A stretch of 59,548 nucleotides of DNA from Oscillospiraceae bacterium. Lineage in GTDB: Bacteria > Bacillota > Clostridia > Oscillospirales > Ruminococcaceae. The position numbers and the translations under genes were made by a program. The number at the start of each line of letters is the position of its first letter. Position 1 is the stretch's first letter. The notes beneath the pieces are model-generated. The model saw only the letters and a list, made by a program, of their open reading frames with translations. It made no database searches and was not told where the DNA came from. Below are positions 24,516 through 32,087 of this stretch, piece after piece. Where the stretch lies: the NCBI GenBank assembly GCA_021199335.1, contig JAJQIG010000017.1, positions 1-59,548 of the forward strand. Reading direction: 5' to 3'.

Positions 24516-24947
24516 GTGAAAATTATGGCGGTTGATTTCGGCGACAGCAGGACAGGGCTTGCCGTTTGCGATAAAGGCGAATTCCTTTCATCTCCGCTTA
24601 CTGTTGTTCATGAGTACAGCTTTGATAAGTGCGCCGAAAAAGTTGCGGAATATGCAAAGTCCGAAGGGACGGAGCTTATCGTTGTCGGCTATCCAAAGAA
24701 TATGAACGGAACAATAGGCGAACGCGCGGAGAAATGTGAGGAATTTGCCAAGCTTTTAACGGAGCTGACGGGGCTTCCGCATAAAATGTGGGACGAACGC
24801 TGTACAACGGTTTCGGCGCATAATTACCTCAATGAAACCAACGTCAGGGGTAAAAAGCGGAAGAATATCGTAGATGCCGTTGCGGCGGTAATAATCCTCG
24901 AAAGCTATCTGGGATACAGAAAAAATAATCCCAACGCTGAGCTGTGA
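24516..24947 (+). CDS. ruvX: RuvX/YqgF-type pre-16S rRNA nuclease
   Basis: YqgF/RuvX family of 143 residues, an RNase-H-fold protein involved in 16S rRNA 5' end maturation. IMAVDFGDSRTGLAVCD gives the first catalytic Asp, LIVVGYPKNMNGTIGERA the conserved middle, DERCTTVSAHNYL the Glu and the C-terminal KNIVDAVAAVIILESYL the last Asp. GTG 24516 is the likely start; ATG 24525 is possible. The ribosome site is weak, suggesting coupling to the gene 6 nt upstream. Confidence 0.92.
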   Translation: MKIMAVDFGDSRTGLAVCDKGEFLSSPLTVVHEYSFDKCAEKVAEYAKSEGTELIVVGYPKNMNGTIGERAEKCEEFAKLLTELTGLPHKMWDERCTTVSAHNYLNETNVRGKKRKNIVDAVAAVIILESYLGYRKNNPNAEL

Positions 24948-25010
24948 GGTACGGAAACAAAGCTCGGTGATTATTGATAGCGCCTTAGAATTTAAGAAAG
25001 CATACTTCAA

Positions 25011-25064
25011 AAAAGGCTTCCGATTTTAGCGGGAAAATCCTGCCCATAAAATCGGAAGCCTTTT
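25011..25064. terminator. bidirectional terminator between ruvX and metK
   Basis: Perfect 18-bp stem: AAAAGGCTTCCGATTTTA (25011-25028) with its complement at 25047-25064. A-rich and T-rich flanks serve both convergent transcripts. Confidence 0.92.
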
Positions 25065-25086
25065 AATGCTTGTCCCTAAGGACTAT

Positions 25087-26265
25087 TTACTTAACCGCCT
25101 CGATAAGAGCCTCTGTGCGGTCGGTTTTTTCCCAAGCAACGCCTAAATCCTCACGTCCCATGTGGCCGTAGGCTGCAAGCTGCCTGTACTGCGGCTTGCG
25201 GAGGTCAAGGTCATTTATGATTGCGGCGGGGCGAAGGTCAAACACCTTTGTTACAGCCGCTGAAAGCCTTTCATCGGAAACCTTTCCTGTGCCGAATGTG
25301 TCAACAAGGACGGAAACAGGCTCGGCTACGCCGATTGCATAGGCGATTTCAATTTCGCACCTGTCGGCAAGCCCTGCCGCAACAATGTTCTTTGCGGCAT
25401 ATCGAGCGGCATATGCGGCGCTTCTGTCAACCTTTGTGGGGTCCTTACCGCTGAATGCTCCGCCGCCGTGACGGGCATAGCCGCCATATGTATCAACAAT
25501 GATTTTTCGTCCCGTAAGACCGCTGTCGCCCTGAGGGCCGCCGATTACAAAACGTCCTGTCGGGTTGACAAAATATTTTGTATCGGAGAGAAGCTCACTC
25601 GGAATAACGGGCTTTATAACCTTTTCTATTATATCCGCCCTGATTTTTTCGAGGGAAACCTCGGGTGCGTGTTGAGTCGAAACTACTACTGTATCAACTC
25701 TGACGGGCTTGTTGTCCTCATATTCAACCGTAACCTGAGTTTTTCCATCGGGGCGAAGATACGGCAAAGCGCCCGTTTTGCGGACCTCCGTCAGCTTTTT
25801 CGCAAGCTTGTGGGCAAGCGAAATGGGCATAGGCATAAGCTCGGGCGTTTCGTTGCAGGCATAGCCGAACATCATGCCCTGATCTCCCGCGCCTGTCATA
25901 AATGCATCGGATTTTTCGCCCTCCTTATGCTCAAGAGCCTCGTCAACGCCCATTGCAATATCAGCCGATTGTTCGTCAATGGACTGCAATATTGAGCAGG
26001 TGTGGCCATCGAAGCCGTATTTCGCCCTGTCATAGCCGATATCGATAACAACCTGACGAACAATTTTCGGTATATCCACGTAGCAGCTTGTGGAAATCTC
26101 GCCCATGCAAAGCACCATGCCTGTTGTTGCGCAGGTTTCGCAGGCAACCCTGCCCATAGGGTCTTGCTTAAGTATTTCATCGAGAACAGCGTCGGAGATT
26201 TGGTCGCAGATTTTATCGGGATGCCCCTCCGTAACCGATTCTGAAGTAAACAACTTTTTTGCCAT
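25087..26265 (-). CDS. metK: S-adenosylmethionine synthase
   Basis: Makes SAM from ATP and methionine. 392 residues with the standard three-domain sequence: [54 protein letters not shown] and [17 protein letters not shown]. An in-frame extension to 26421 is an artefact of the riboswitch RNA; ATG 26265 with AGGAGG upstream is the real start. Expression is controlled by the SAM-I riboswitch directly upstream. Confidence 0.97.
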   Translation of the reverse strand: MAKKLFTSESVTEGHPDKICDQISDAVLDEILKQDPMGRVACETCATTGMVLCMGEISTSCYVDIPKIVRQVVIDIGYDRAKYGFDGHTCSILQSIDEQSADIAMGVDEALEHKEGEKSDAFMTGAGDQGMMFGYACNETPELMPMPISLAHKLAKKLTEVRKTGALPYLRPDGKTQVTVEYEDNKPVRVDTVVVSTQHAPEVSLEKIRADIIEKVIKPVIPSELLSDTKYFVNPTGRFVIGGPQGDSGLTGRKIIVDTYGGYARHGGGAFSGKDPTKVDRSAAYAARYAAKNIVAAGLADRCEIEIAYAIGVAEPVSVLVDTFGTGKVSDERLSAAVTKVFDLRPAAIINDLDLRKPQYRQLAAYGHMGREDLGVAWEKTDRTEALIEAVK

Positions 26266-26278
26266 CTTTATTCCTCCT

Positions 26279-26452
26279 AAAAAAAGTAAAGCGCCTGAAA
26301 GATACCTCTCAAGCGCCGCGAATTTTTGACAAAATTCCTCATCTTTCGGATTTTCACCGCAGGATTTAGCACCTTTTCTGACAGAAACGAAAGCATCTGC
26401 AATTAGGTTGCCGGGCTTCACAGGACCAGTTCCTCCGCCACTCTTGATAAGG
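26279..26452 (-). promoter_or_regulatory. SAM-I (S-box) riboswitch with terminator, controlling metK
   Basis: On the minus strand the leader starts CTTATCAAGAGTGGCGGAGG, followed by CTGGTCCTGTGAAGCCCGG and CAACC, the conserved SAM-I core. It ends in an expression platform: GCGCTTGAGAG pairs with CTTTCAGGCGC and is followed by a T-rich run just before the metK ribosome site. In known S-box leaders SAM binding frees the terminator, so high SAM switches metK off. Confidence 0.95.
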
Positions 26453-26471
26453 CATATTCAATTACACACTT

Positions 26472-26500
26472 ATTATATCATCATTACAGTCATAAGTCAA
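26472..26500 (-). promoter_or_regulatory. promoter of metK
   Basis: Minus strand TTGACT (26500-26495) and TATAAT (26477-26472), spacing 17, about 20 nt upstream of the riboswitch. Confidence 0.85.
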
Positions 26501-26509
26501 TACAAACTT

Positions 26510-27592
26510 TCACTTTTTACTCTTTTTTTGAAAATGATCGACAATAACATAATAAAACGGAATTGTTGAAAGAAGAAGGAGGAATATGGGCGCACGGGAG
26601 CTGTGATGGGATAGTATCATGAGCATACCGATCCACAAAACAACTGCGGGGTAGCAAAAAATCATAAGATTACGCTTTTTGATCGCCGCAGTTCCCGTGT
26701 AATAAATGGGAATAATAAAAAATATTGTCCAAATCAGGTAGGAGTATCTGCCGCTGTAGGCTATAGTGAAAAACAAAAACATGAAAACACAGCCAATCGG
26801 AACGGCTATGTTCAAAAATTTTACGGCGGCTGTAAATAAATCGTATTTCCCCGATTTGTAGCCGCGGCGGTTATGCACAAGGGCATAGTAAATCGGGATT
26901 GCGAAGAAAATAAGCCACGAAATACACACAAAATGATGGTTTTGCACTATGGAGCAGAAAAACAGAAACGTTATTATGAGGGGAAAAAGCTTGTCAAGCA
27001 GAGTTGCGGGCTGTTTGACATTGCTTTTGGACGTTTGCGCTTGATTTCCGCTCCCATTTGCAAAATTTTTTTCTTTCTTTGCAAAATCGCTGTCCGCAGC
27101 GTTCTCGTTATGCCTGTATTCTTCCATGCCTGATTTGATGTTTTTGCAGAAACCTCGGAATTTTTCCCAAATGCTTCCCACCAGCGCCGAATTTGCCGCC
27201 CGATTTGCGGAAATTGGCTCCTCCCTGTCGGACGAAATGCGTTCCTCCTGCTCGTATATGGGGGAATCTGTGAAATTCGGCTGTCCGTTTGGGTAGATTT
27301 CGCTGTCATCGGCGATATTCGGCGCTTGCTCCGATTGGAAATAGTCCTCTTTATGTAATGAAATTCCCTCGTTATCGGGCATGGGTATACTGTCCGTTTT
27401 CAGAAGCTCATCAAGGGTTATTCCGTAAAGACGTGCAAGCAGAATAAGATTGTCCGTATCGGGGGATGCTTCGGCACGCTCCCATTTGGAAACCGCCTGC
27501 CTTGATATACCTATTTTCTCGGCAAGCTCCTCCTGGGAATAGCCGTTTTTCTTCCTTAGCATTTGAAGTCTGTTGGCTGTTTCAACGTTCAT
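26510..27592 (-). CDS. XRE-family regulator with a C-terminal membrane domain
   Basis: 360 residues. Residues 1-60 are a Cro/CI-type helix-turn-helix (LRKKNGYSQEELAEKIGISRQAVSKWERAEASPDTDNL). A long polar linker rich in Glu, Asn and Ser follows to about 200, then five or six hydrophobic segments to the C terminus. Such HTH-membrane fusions are common in Clostridia and may sense envelope stress; the target is unknown. ATG 27592 is chosen, with AGGAGTG upstream. It ends just before the metK promoter but has its own promoter. Confidence 0.85.
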   Translation of the reverse strand: MNVETANRLQMLRKKNGYSQEELAEKIGISRQAVSKWERAEASPDTDNLILLARLYGITLDELLKTDSIPMPDNEGISLHKEDYFQSEQAPNIADDSEIYPNGQPNFTDSPIYEQEERISSDREEPISANRAANSALVGSIWEKFRGFCKNIKSGMEEYRHNENAADSDFAKKEKNFANGSGNQAQTSKSNVKQPATLLDKLFPLIITFLFFCSIVQNHHFVCISWLIFFAIPIYYALVHNRRGYKSGKYDLFTAAVKFLNIAVPIGCVFMFLFFTIAYSGRYSYLIWTIFFIIPIYYTGTAAIKKRNLMIFCYPAVVLWIGMLMILSHHSSRAPIFLLLLSTIPFYYVIVDHFQKKSKK

Positions 27593-27639
27593 TTCAACAC
27601 TCCTGTTCGTCTGAATTTTGTATTTGAGCTTACGACAAA

Positions 27640-27668
27640 AGTATACCACAGCCCATGGATAATTACAA
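27640..27668 (-). promoter_or_regulatory. promoter of the XRE-membrane regulator
   Basis: Minus strand TTGTAA (27668-27663) and TATACT (27645-27640), spacing 17. Confidence 0.65.
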
Positions 27669-28081
27669 CCAACTCAAGTTTGCATTTTGGCATAATTATG
27701 GTTTTTTTGCCGCAACTATTGGTTGCATCGGCTGATTTTAGCCGTTTTCGGAGCGTTTTGCTAAGATAAACTCCGCAAATATTTTTGCGTTTTATTAAAG
27801 AAAAGTTTTTGAATAAGGAAATTACAGTATATTTTCGGTGTGAAATACCGCAGATAAACCTGTGCCTGAATTTGTTGAGCTTAGAAACAGTCCATATCAA
27901 CTGCGGTTCGGCTACGGCTTTAATATTTTCAACGGGAATGTTGGTTTAACATATTGCAAAGCCAACTTTTTGCAATATTCACAAATTTTCGGTAAAGCCA
28001 TTGTGCAAAAGGCAATAAAATCATGTTATTGTTTGTTACTGTCGGTTTGGTTTATAATAAAACAGAGAATAAAAATAAAAG
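27669..28081. other. AT-rich intergenic stretch with an inverted repeat
   Basis: No supported gene. The notable item is a perfect 10-bp inverted repeat ATATTGCAAA (27951-27960) / TTTGCAATAT (27969-27978) with an 8-nt loop and no T-run, so an operator or RNA hairpin rather than a terminator. A possible -10 (TATAAT at 28053-28058) precedes the small ORF at 28131. Confidence 0.4.
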
Positions 28082-28115
28082 AGCGTTCTTTGATTGGTAA
28101 GGAACGCTTATTTTT
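28082..28115 (+). terminator. terminator or attenuator ahead of the 28131 ORF
   Basis: AGCGTTC (28082-28088) and GAACGCT (28102-28108) form a stem followed by TATTTTT. It lies between a candidate -10 and the ribosome site of the next ORF, so it would act as an attenuator if that promoter is real. Confidence 0.6.
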
Positions 28116-28130
28116 AAGGAGGAAATTACC

Positions 28131-28394
28131 GTGACAAAGAAATATGCTGTAAGGACACATAAAAGCGCCGATTTCATTATCATTTTCTATGAAACGCCAT
28201 ACAATGAATATCCCGAGCTGTTGGAGAAATCCAAACAAGATACCGAAAAACAAGGGGTAGAAAAACAAGGTCTAGAAATTCTAGGTCTAGAAAATCTAGA
28301 TGTAGAAAATCAGCCACAATTAATTACTAAAGAATCAAATACTAAAGAATTAAATACTAAATATATATACCCCTGCGCAAAAAAGCAAGGCTGA
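28131..28394 (+). CDS. small ORF resembling part of a plasmid/ICE replication initiator
   Basis: 87 residues from GTG 28131 with a strong AAGGAGGAA site. The second half (EKQGVEKQGLEILGLENLDVENQ then KESNTKELNTKYIYP) has the repetitive GLEN/NTKELNTK character seen in the linker of RepA_N/DUF6017-type initiators of plasmids and conjugative elements. The N terminus (YAVRTHKSADFIIIFYETPYNEYPELL) does not show the initiator HTH. I read it as a rearranged remnant; function unknown. The DNA is clearly more AT-rich than the housekeeping genes on either side. Confidence 0.45.
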   Translation: MTKKYAVRTHKSADFIIIFYETPYNEYPELLEKSKQDTEKQGVEKQGLEILGLENLDVENQPQLITKESNTKELNTKYIYPCAKKQG

Positions 28395-28410
28395 TAGCAG
28401 GAAAAGCTAT

Positions 28411-28686
28411 GTGAAAGGCGTATCAATGACGGGGGAGGAGTATCGCAAGCCTACGGACAAGCATATACAGCCCTTTATTGATAAATGCAAGCAGTCAAGT
28501 GTGGAAAGCTGCAAGCCCGAATGCAATTCAATCCCTAATGGGGTAATCGCAAAGGAAAGCCCTTTGCTTGACAAGACTGTCAACAACACGGTTTACGACA
28601 TAAACATTAATCCGTTTGACGTGTTTTTGAGGGAGCGGGGAAACGCACACAAAATCGCTTCACTGTATGTCGGATTGATATTTTAA
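28411..28686 (+). CDS. hypothetical protein, possible element remnant
   Basis: 91 residues from GTG 28411 or ATG 28426 (MTGEEYRKPTDKHIQPFIDKC...). No family recognised. GGGGGAGGAG occurs inside the start region, but no well-spaced site supports either start. It follows the initiator-like fragment by 16 nt, and the protein ends abruptly in YVGLIF, so it may be a truncated gene from the same lost element. Confidence 0.35.
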   Translation: MKGVSMTGEEYRKPTDKHIQPFIDKCKQSSVESCKPECNSIPNGVIAKESPLLDKTVNNTVYDININPFDVFLRERGNAHKIASLYVGLIF

Positions 28687-28795
28687 GCGGGGTTATCAAC
28701 GACACGCAAAAAGGACTGCCATTTTGCCTTTGAACAAAATCGCAGCCCTGCCGAATAGCTCTATTCTATGCGTTGGATGTAAAATACCGAACGAT

Positions 28796-29332
28796 TTAAG
28801 CATCGCCTTTTACCGTACCGAATTTTCGCTTGAGGAATTTTTTTATAACACAGCCTCTGTAGGAAACAGTTTCCATGATACCGCAGAGCTTATCGGTGAA
28901 AACAATTACAAGCGTTTCACGATACCTTGGCAGCGAAAAAAGATTGAGCGGAAACATATGCTTTTCGATAATATCCGCTTCAAGGTCGGAAATATAGAAG
29001 CTCTTTCTCGCATTCTCAAGCGCGCGCTTCGCATGGGTAAACCCGTGAAGCCGCTCGCCCTTTTCGGGAACGTAGCAGTGCCAGTCATAGAGAAAAAGGT
29101 CGTGAAGCAGACCCGCCCTTGCGCCCGCCCTTTCGTTAAGGGAGAAAAGCTTACAGAGCTTATAGTTATAATACGAAACATTCAGGCAATGCTGAAAACA
29201 GCTTGTATTGCCGTGGTGAACGTAATTTTTCATTTCCTGAACAACCTCGCTGTCAAGCAGGTCGGCGACAAGATAATGGTAGGAGCTGTCCTCGCTTTCG
29301 AGATCTGCCTTTGAACCGATAGCGTTCAACAT
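28796..29332 (-). CDS. HD-domain hydrolase
   Basis: 178 residues from ATG 29332 (AGGAAGG upstream). The HD metal site is visible: FQHCLNVSYYNYKLC then ARAGLLHDLFLYDWH (the HD pair) and HGFTHAKRALENA, IIEKHMFPLNLF. This pattern matches the small HD phosphohydrolase family that includes nucleotidase-like proteins; the substrate is unknown. A longer frame on the opposite strand (28724-29314) is its shadow. Confidence 0.85.
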   Translation of the reverse strand: MLNAIGSKADLESEDSSYHYLVADLLDSEVVQEMKNYVHHGNTSCFQHCLNVSYYNYKLCKLFSLNERAGARAGLLHDLFLYDWHCYVPEKGERLHGFTHAKRALENARKSFYISDLEADIIEKHMFPLNLFSLPRYRETLVIVFTDKLCGIMETVSYRGCVIKKFLKRKFGTVKGDA

Positions 29333-29435
29333 ATGGTCAAAACCTTCCTGCGCACAATGGCGCCGTACAATAAATGGAATCTCGTACACTGAGAAGCTGT
29401 TTGCCGAACCTTACTCAGCTGTTCTCAACAATATA

Positions 29436-29465
29436 ATTATATAATAGTTACAGCCCAAATTTCAA
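29436..29465 (-). promoter_or_regulatory. promoter of the HD-domain gene
   Basis: Minus strand TTGAAA (29465-29460) and TATAAT (29441-29436), spacing 18. Confidence 0.65.
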
Positions 29466-29715
29466 CTGTGATTTTTTATGTATTTCACGCCTTTTGGTGG
29501 ATTATTTTTATGCATAATTACAATGCGGATAAGCCGTGTTTTGATTTTCAGCCTTTAACGAGCCGAGAAACGCAGGCCTTTTGGGGCAATTTTTGGCTGA
29601 TAATTGCTGATATTTCGCTGTAAATTGCAAATGCAGAAACTTTGTTCCTTGGTAAAAATGCACGAAATAAGACAAAAAATTTTTTATTTATTTCTCAGCG
29701 AATTTTCCGTTTGGG

Positions 29716-29744
29716 TTGAAAAATCAATTTGAATGGTGTATAAT
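29716..29744 (+). promoter_or_regulatory. promoter of the division/cell-wall cluster
   Basis: TTGAAA (29716-29721) and TATAAT (29739-29744), spacing 17. The -10 context TGGTGTATAAT is shared with the rodA promoter. The start point would fall near 29751, exactly at the first GTGG heptamer. Confidence 0.85.
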
Positions 29745-29750
29745 ATCATT

Positions 29751-29910
29751 AAAGTGGTGAAGAAGCCCATAAATGTGGTTACAAGTGGTGAACTTTCAAC
29801 ATAGTTTTCCACACGATGTGGAAAACTCCATGTGTAAAAGTCTGAAAAAAATGTGGAAACACAGCTTTTATGAGGTTATTCGACAGCTTATTTTCAACAA
29901 TCCGATGTGG
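29751..29910 (+). promoter_or_regulatory. cluster of GTGG heptamers, putative MraZ operator
   Basis: Six heptamers ending in GTGG lie between the promoter and mraZ: AAAGTGG 29751, AATGTGG 29772, CAAGTGG 29782, GATGTGG 29815, AATGTGG 29850 and GATGTGG 29904. The first three are spaced 21 and 10 bases, on one face of the helix. MraZ is known to bind direct repeats upstream of its own operon, AAAGTG-type in Mollicutes. The fourth heptamer is half of a perfect palindrome (AGTTTTCCACA 29803-29813 / TGTGGAAAACT 29817-29827). Confidence 0.65.
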
Positions 29911-29926
29911 AAAGGCGGTGTGAAGC

Positions 29927-30355
29927 TTGGCAAACGGTTCTTTAATGGGTACATATGAGCATACTATCGATGCAAAGGGCAGAATGGCTTTCCCGACTAA
30001 GCTGCGTGAACGTTTGGGTCTGAGCTTCATAGTCACAATCGGTCTTGATAACTGCCTTTATGTATTTTCCGAAGAGGAATGGGAAAACTTTACCGAAAAG
30101 CTCAAAACCCTGACGGGGGAAAAGGCTAAGTCGGCAAAGCTGTTTATAGTTAGGGCTTGCCCCGTTGAACCCGATAAGCAGGGGCGCATACTTATTCCGC
30201 AGAATCTTAGGGATTATGCGGGGCTTTCGCATGACGTTACCGTGCTGGGAGTTATAAACCGCGCTGAAATTTGGGATTCCGCAAGGTTTAATGAGATGAG
30301 CGGCTCCGTTACCGAGGAAATGCTTTCCGACGCTCTTGCGGATATTGCTTTTTGA
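29927..30355 (+). CDS. mraZ: MraZ transcriptional regulator
   Basis: 142 residues with two MraZ/SpoVT-AbrB-like halves: MGTYEHTIDAKGRMAFPTKLRERLG and ACPVEPDKQGRILIPQNLRDYAGL, each with the DxxGR loop. MraZ binds DNA and represses the division and cell-wall cluster. TTG 29927 is favoured because AAAGGCGG lies 8 nt upstream; ATG 29945, nearer the usual family start, has no good site. First gene of the cluster, 15 nt before rsmH. Confidence 0.93.
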   Translation: MANGSLMGTYEHTIDAKGRMAFPTKLRERLGLSFIVTIGLDNCLYVFSEEEWENFTEKLKTLTGEKAKSAKLFIVRACPVEPDKQGRILIPQNLRDYAGLSHDVTVLGVINRAEIWDSARFNEMSGSVTEEMLSDALADIAF

Positions 30356-30370
30356 TGAAAGGCGGCGGCT

Positions 30371-31297
30371 ATGGGTTTTTCACATATTTCCGTTATGCTT
30401 GATGAATGTATAGAGGGGCTTGATATTAAGCCTGATGGTGTTTATATAGACGGAACCTGCGGCGGAGCGGGGCATTCCGCCGAGATTGCAAAGCGGCTTA
30501 CAAGCGGCGGAGTTCTGATAGGGATAGACCGTGACCCCGACGCTGCTGCGGCTGCATCCGAACGGCTCAAGCCTTATGCGGGCGCAAGGGTTATTCGGGG
30601 GAATTTTTCCGATATGAAAGCGATTGCCGCAGGCGAGGGCATAGACGGAGCGGATGGAATCCTGCTCGACCTGGGGGTTTCATCGCACCAGCTCGATACT
30701 GCCGAGAGAGGCTTTTCTTACCACAGCGACGCTCCTCTTGATATGAGAATGTCGCAAAGCGGAACATCGGCGAGGGATATAGTCAACAACGCTTCCTATG
30801 AGGAGCTGAGCAGAATATTATGGGAATACGGCGAGGAAAGATTCTCCCGCAAAATTGCCGATACCATTATAAAAAGGCGTGAGGTTAAGCCGATTGAAAC
30901 TACCTCCGAGCTTGCGGACATTGTATGCTCATCGATTCCCGCAAAATTTCGGCGGGAGAAGAACCCCTGCAAAAAGACATTTCAGGCGATTAGAATCGCC
31001 GTTAACTGCGAGCTTGACGAGCTTGACAAGGCTCTTGACGACGGCTTTGATATGCTCAAATCAGGCGGAAGATTTTGCATTATAACCTTTCATTCCCTTG
31101 AGGACAGAATTGTTAAGCAGAGGTTTACGAGCTTTTGCACAGGCTGCATCTGCCCCCCGGATTTCCCCATATGCGTGTGCGGAAGGAAGCCGAGGGGAAG
31201 GCTTATAAACCGAAAGCCGATTGAGGCAACAGAGGATGAGGTTGCCCGAAACAACAGAAGCCGCAGCGCAAAGCTGAGGATTATAGAGAAAATATAG
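30371..31297 (+). CDS. rsmH: 16S rRNA m4C1402 methyltransferase RsmH
   Basis: SAM-dependent methyltransferase acting on N4 of C1402 in 16S rRNA. 308 residues; HISVMLDECIEGL, the SAM loop DGTCGGAGHSAEIAKRL, LLDLGVSSHQLDTAERGFSY and ITFHSLEDRIVKQRF are diagnostic. Start ATG 30371 has AAAGGCGG upstream. Its place behind mraZ is universal in this cluster. Confidence 0.96.
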   Translation: MGFSHISVMLDECIEGLDIKPDGVYIDGTCGGAGHSAEIAKRLTSGGVLIGIDRDPDAAAAASERLKPYAGARVIRGNFSDMKAIAAGEGIDGADGILLDLGVSSHQLDTAERGFSYHSDAPLDMRMSQSGTSARDIVNNASYEELSRILWEYGEERFSRKIADTIIKRREVKPIETTSELADIVCSSIPAKFRREKNPCKKTFQAIRIAVNCELDELDKALDDGFDMLKSGGRFCIITFHSLEDRIVKQRFTSFCTGCICPPDFPICVCGRKPRGRLINRKPIEATEDEVARNNRSRSAKLRIIEKI

Positions 31298-31465
31298 CCG
31301 CTTATGTCTGCCTAACCAAGTCTAATTTGAGCGAGCTTAATTTAGCTGACGCAGTTTCTCCGGTGCGTTCAAATTGATATTTTGGGTGGGTTCGTTAAGG
31401 CGGCGCTTGAAGAAAAAGAAAAGAAGTAAAGAAGTTTTTTTAAGGACAAAAAGAAGGAAGATAAA

Positions 31466-31945
31466 ATGGGTAAAGGAAACCTTGCTTATGACCTTTCCAA
31501 GTACGAAAACGCAGCTCCGAGGCTGACAAAGGACGAAAAGGAACAGGTTAAGATACGTGTGCGCAAGTCCAAGTCGGAAACAACAGGCTCTGCGCCGAGA
31601 ATTATAATTGTAACGGCTGCGGTTGGGCTTATGCTGGGATTGGTAATCTACGGAAAGGTTGAGAACGCCACAATTCACTCCGAGATAAACGCCGAAACGG
31701 AGTACGTTGATATGCTTCGAAGCGAAAATGTCCGTATGCAGACGGAAATTGAAAGCAAATCCGCCTTGAAATCCGTTGAGGAGTACGCAACCAACGTGCT
31801 CGGTATGCAAAAGCTCGATAAATCGCAGATTGAGTATCTCAGCATTGAAAACGGAAATGTTATTGATATTCCCGAACAGGACGAAAATTTCTTCGTTAAA
31901 ATTAAGCACGCTGTGGAGGACTTTGTGGAATATCTCAGGGGATAA
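31466..31945 (+). CDS. ftsL: FtsL-type division protein
   Basis: 159 residues, one membrane segment at about 45-62 (RIIIVTAAVGLMLGLVIYG) followed by a coiled-coil region (NAETEYVDMLRSENVRMQTEIESKSALKSVEEYA). That bitopic coiled-coil layout plus position between rsmH and the PBP defines FtsL, which bridges the divisome to the septal PBP. The N-terminal 40 residues are cytoplasmic and charged. AAGGAAG precedes ATG 31466. The 168 nt before it hold nothing else I can identify. Confidence 0.85.
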   Translation: MGKGNLAYDLSKYENAAPRLTKDEKEQVKIRVRKSKSETTGSAPRIIIVTAAVGLMLGLVIYGKVENATIHSEINAETEYVDMLRSENVRMQTEIESKSALKSVEEYATNVLGMQKLDKSQIEYLSIENGNVIDIPEQDENFFVKIKHAVEDFVEYLRG

Positions 31946-32087
31946 GGAAATACTATTAAAATAGGGTTGTACGAATCGGGAGCAAGCGCTGTGCCGTTTA
32001 CTGCCGATGATTGCAGTTTTTTGTCAATGGGGCTGTTCATTTGGTGCAGCCCATATTTGCTATTATCGTGAAAGGAGTAAGTACGCC

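Noticed and set aside
26266-26421. N-terminal extension of metK
   Set aside because: The 52 extra codons are the SAM-I riboswitch RNA read as protein; the ribosome site and family start are at 26265.
28230-28370. CRISPR-like short repeats
   Set aside because: The CTAGAAA-type repeats are irregular, inside a reading frame, without spacers of constant length; they reflect repetitive protein sequence.
28724-29314. 196-codon plus-strand frame
   Set aside because: It is the shadow of the HD-domain gene on the other strand, with no ribosome site or family.
29803-29827. Origin of replication (DnaA boxes)
   Set aside because: TTTTCCACA on both strands resembles DnaA boxes, but there are only two, no dnaA/dnaN gene and no AT-rich unwinding region; MraZ sites explain the repeats better.
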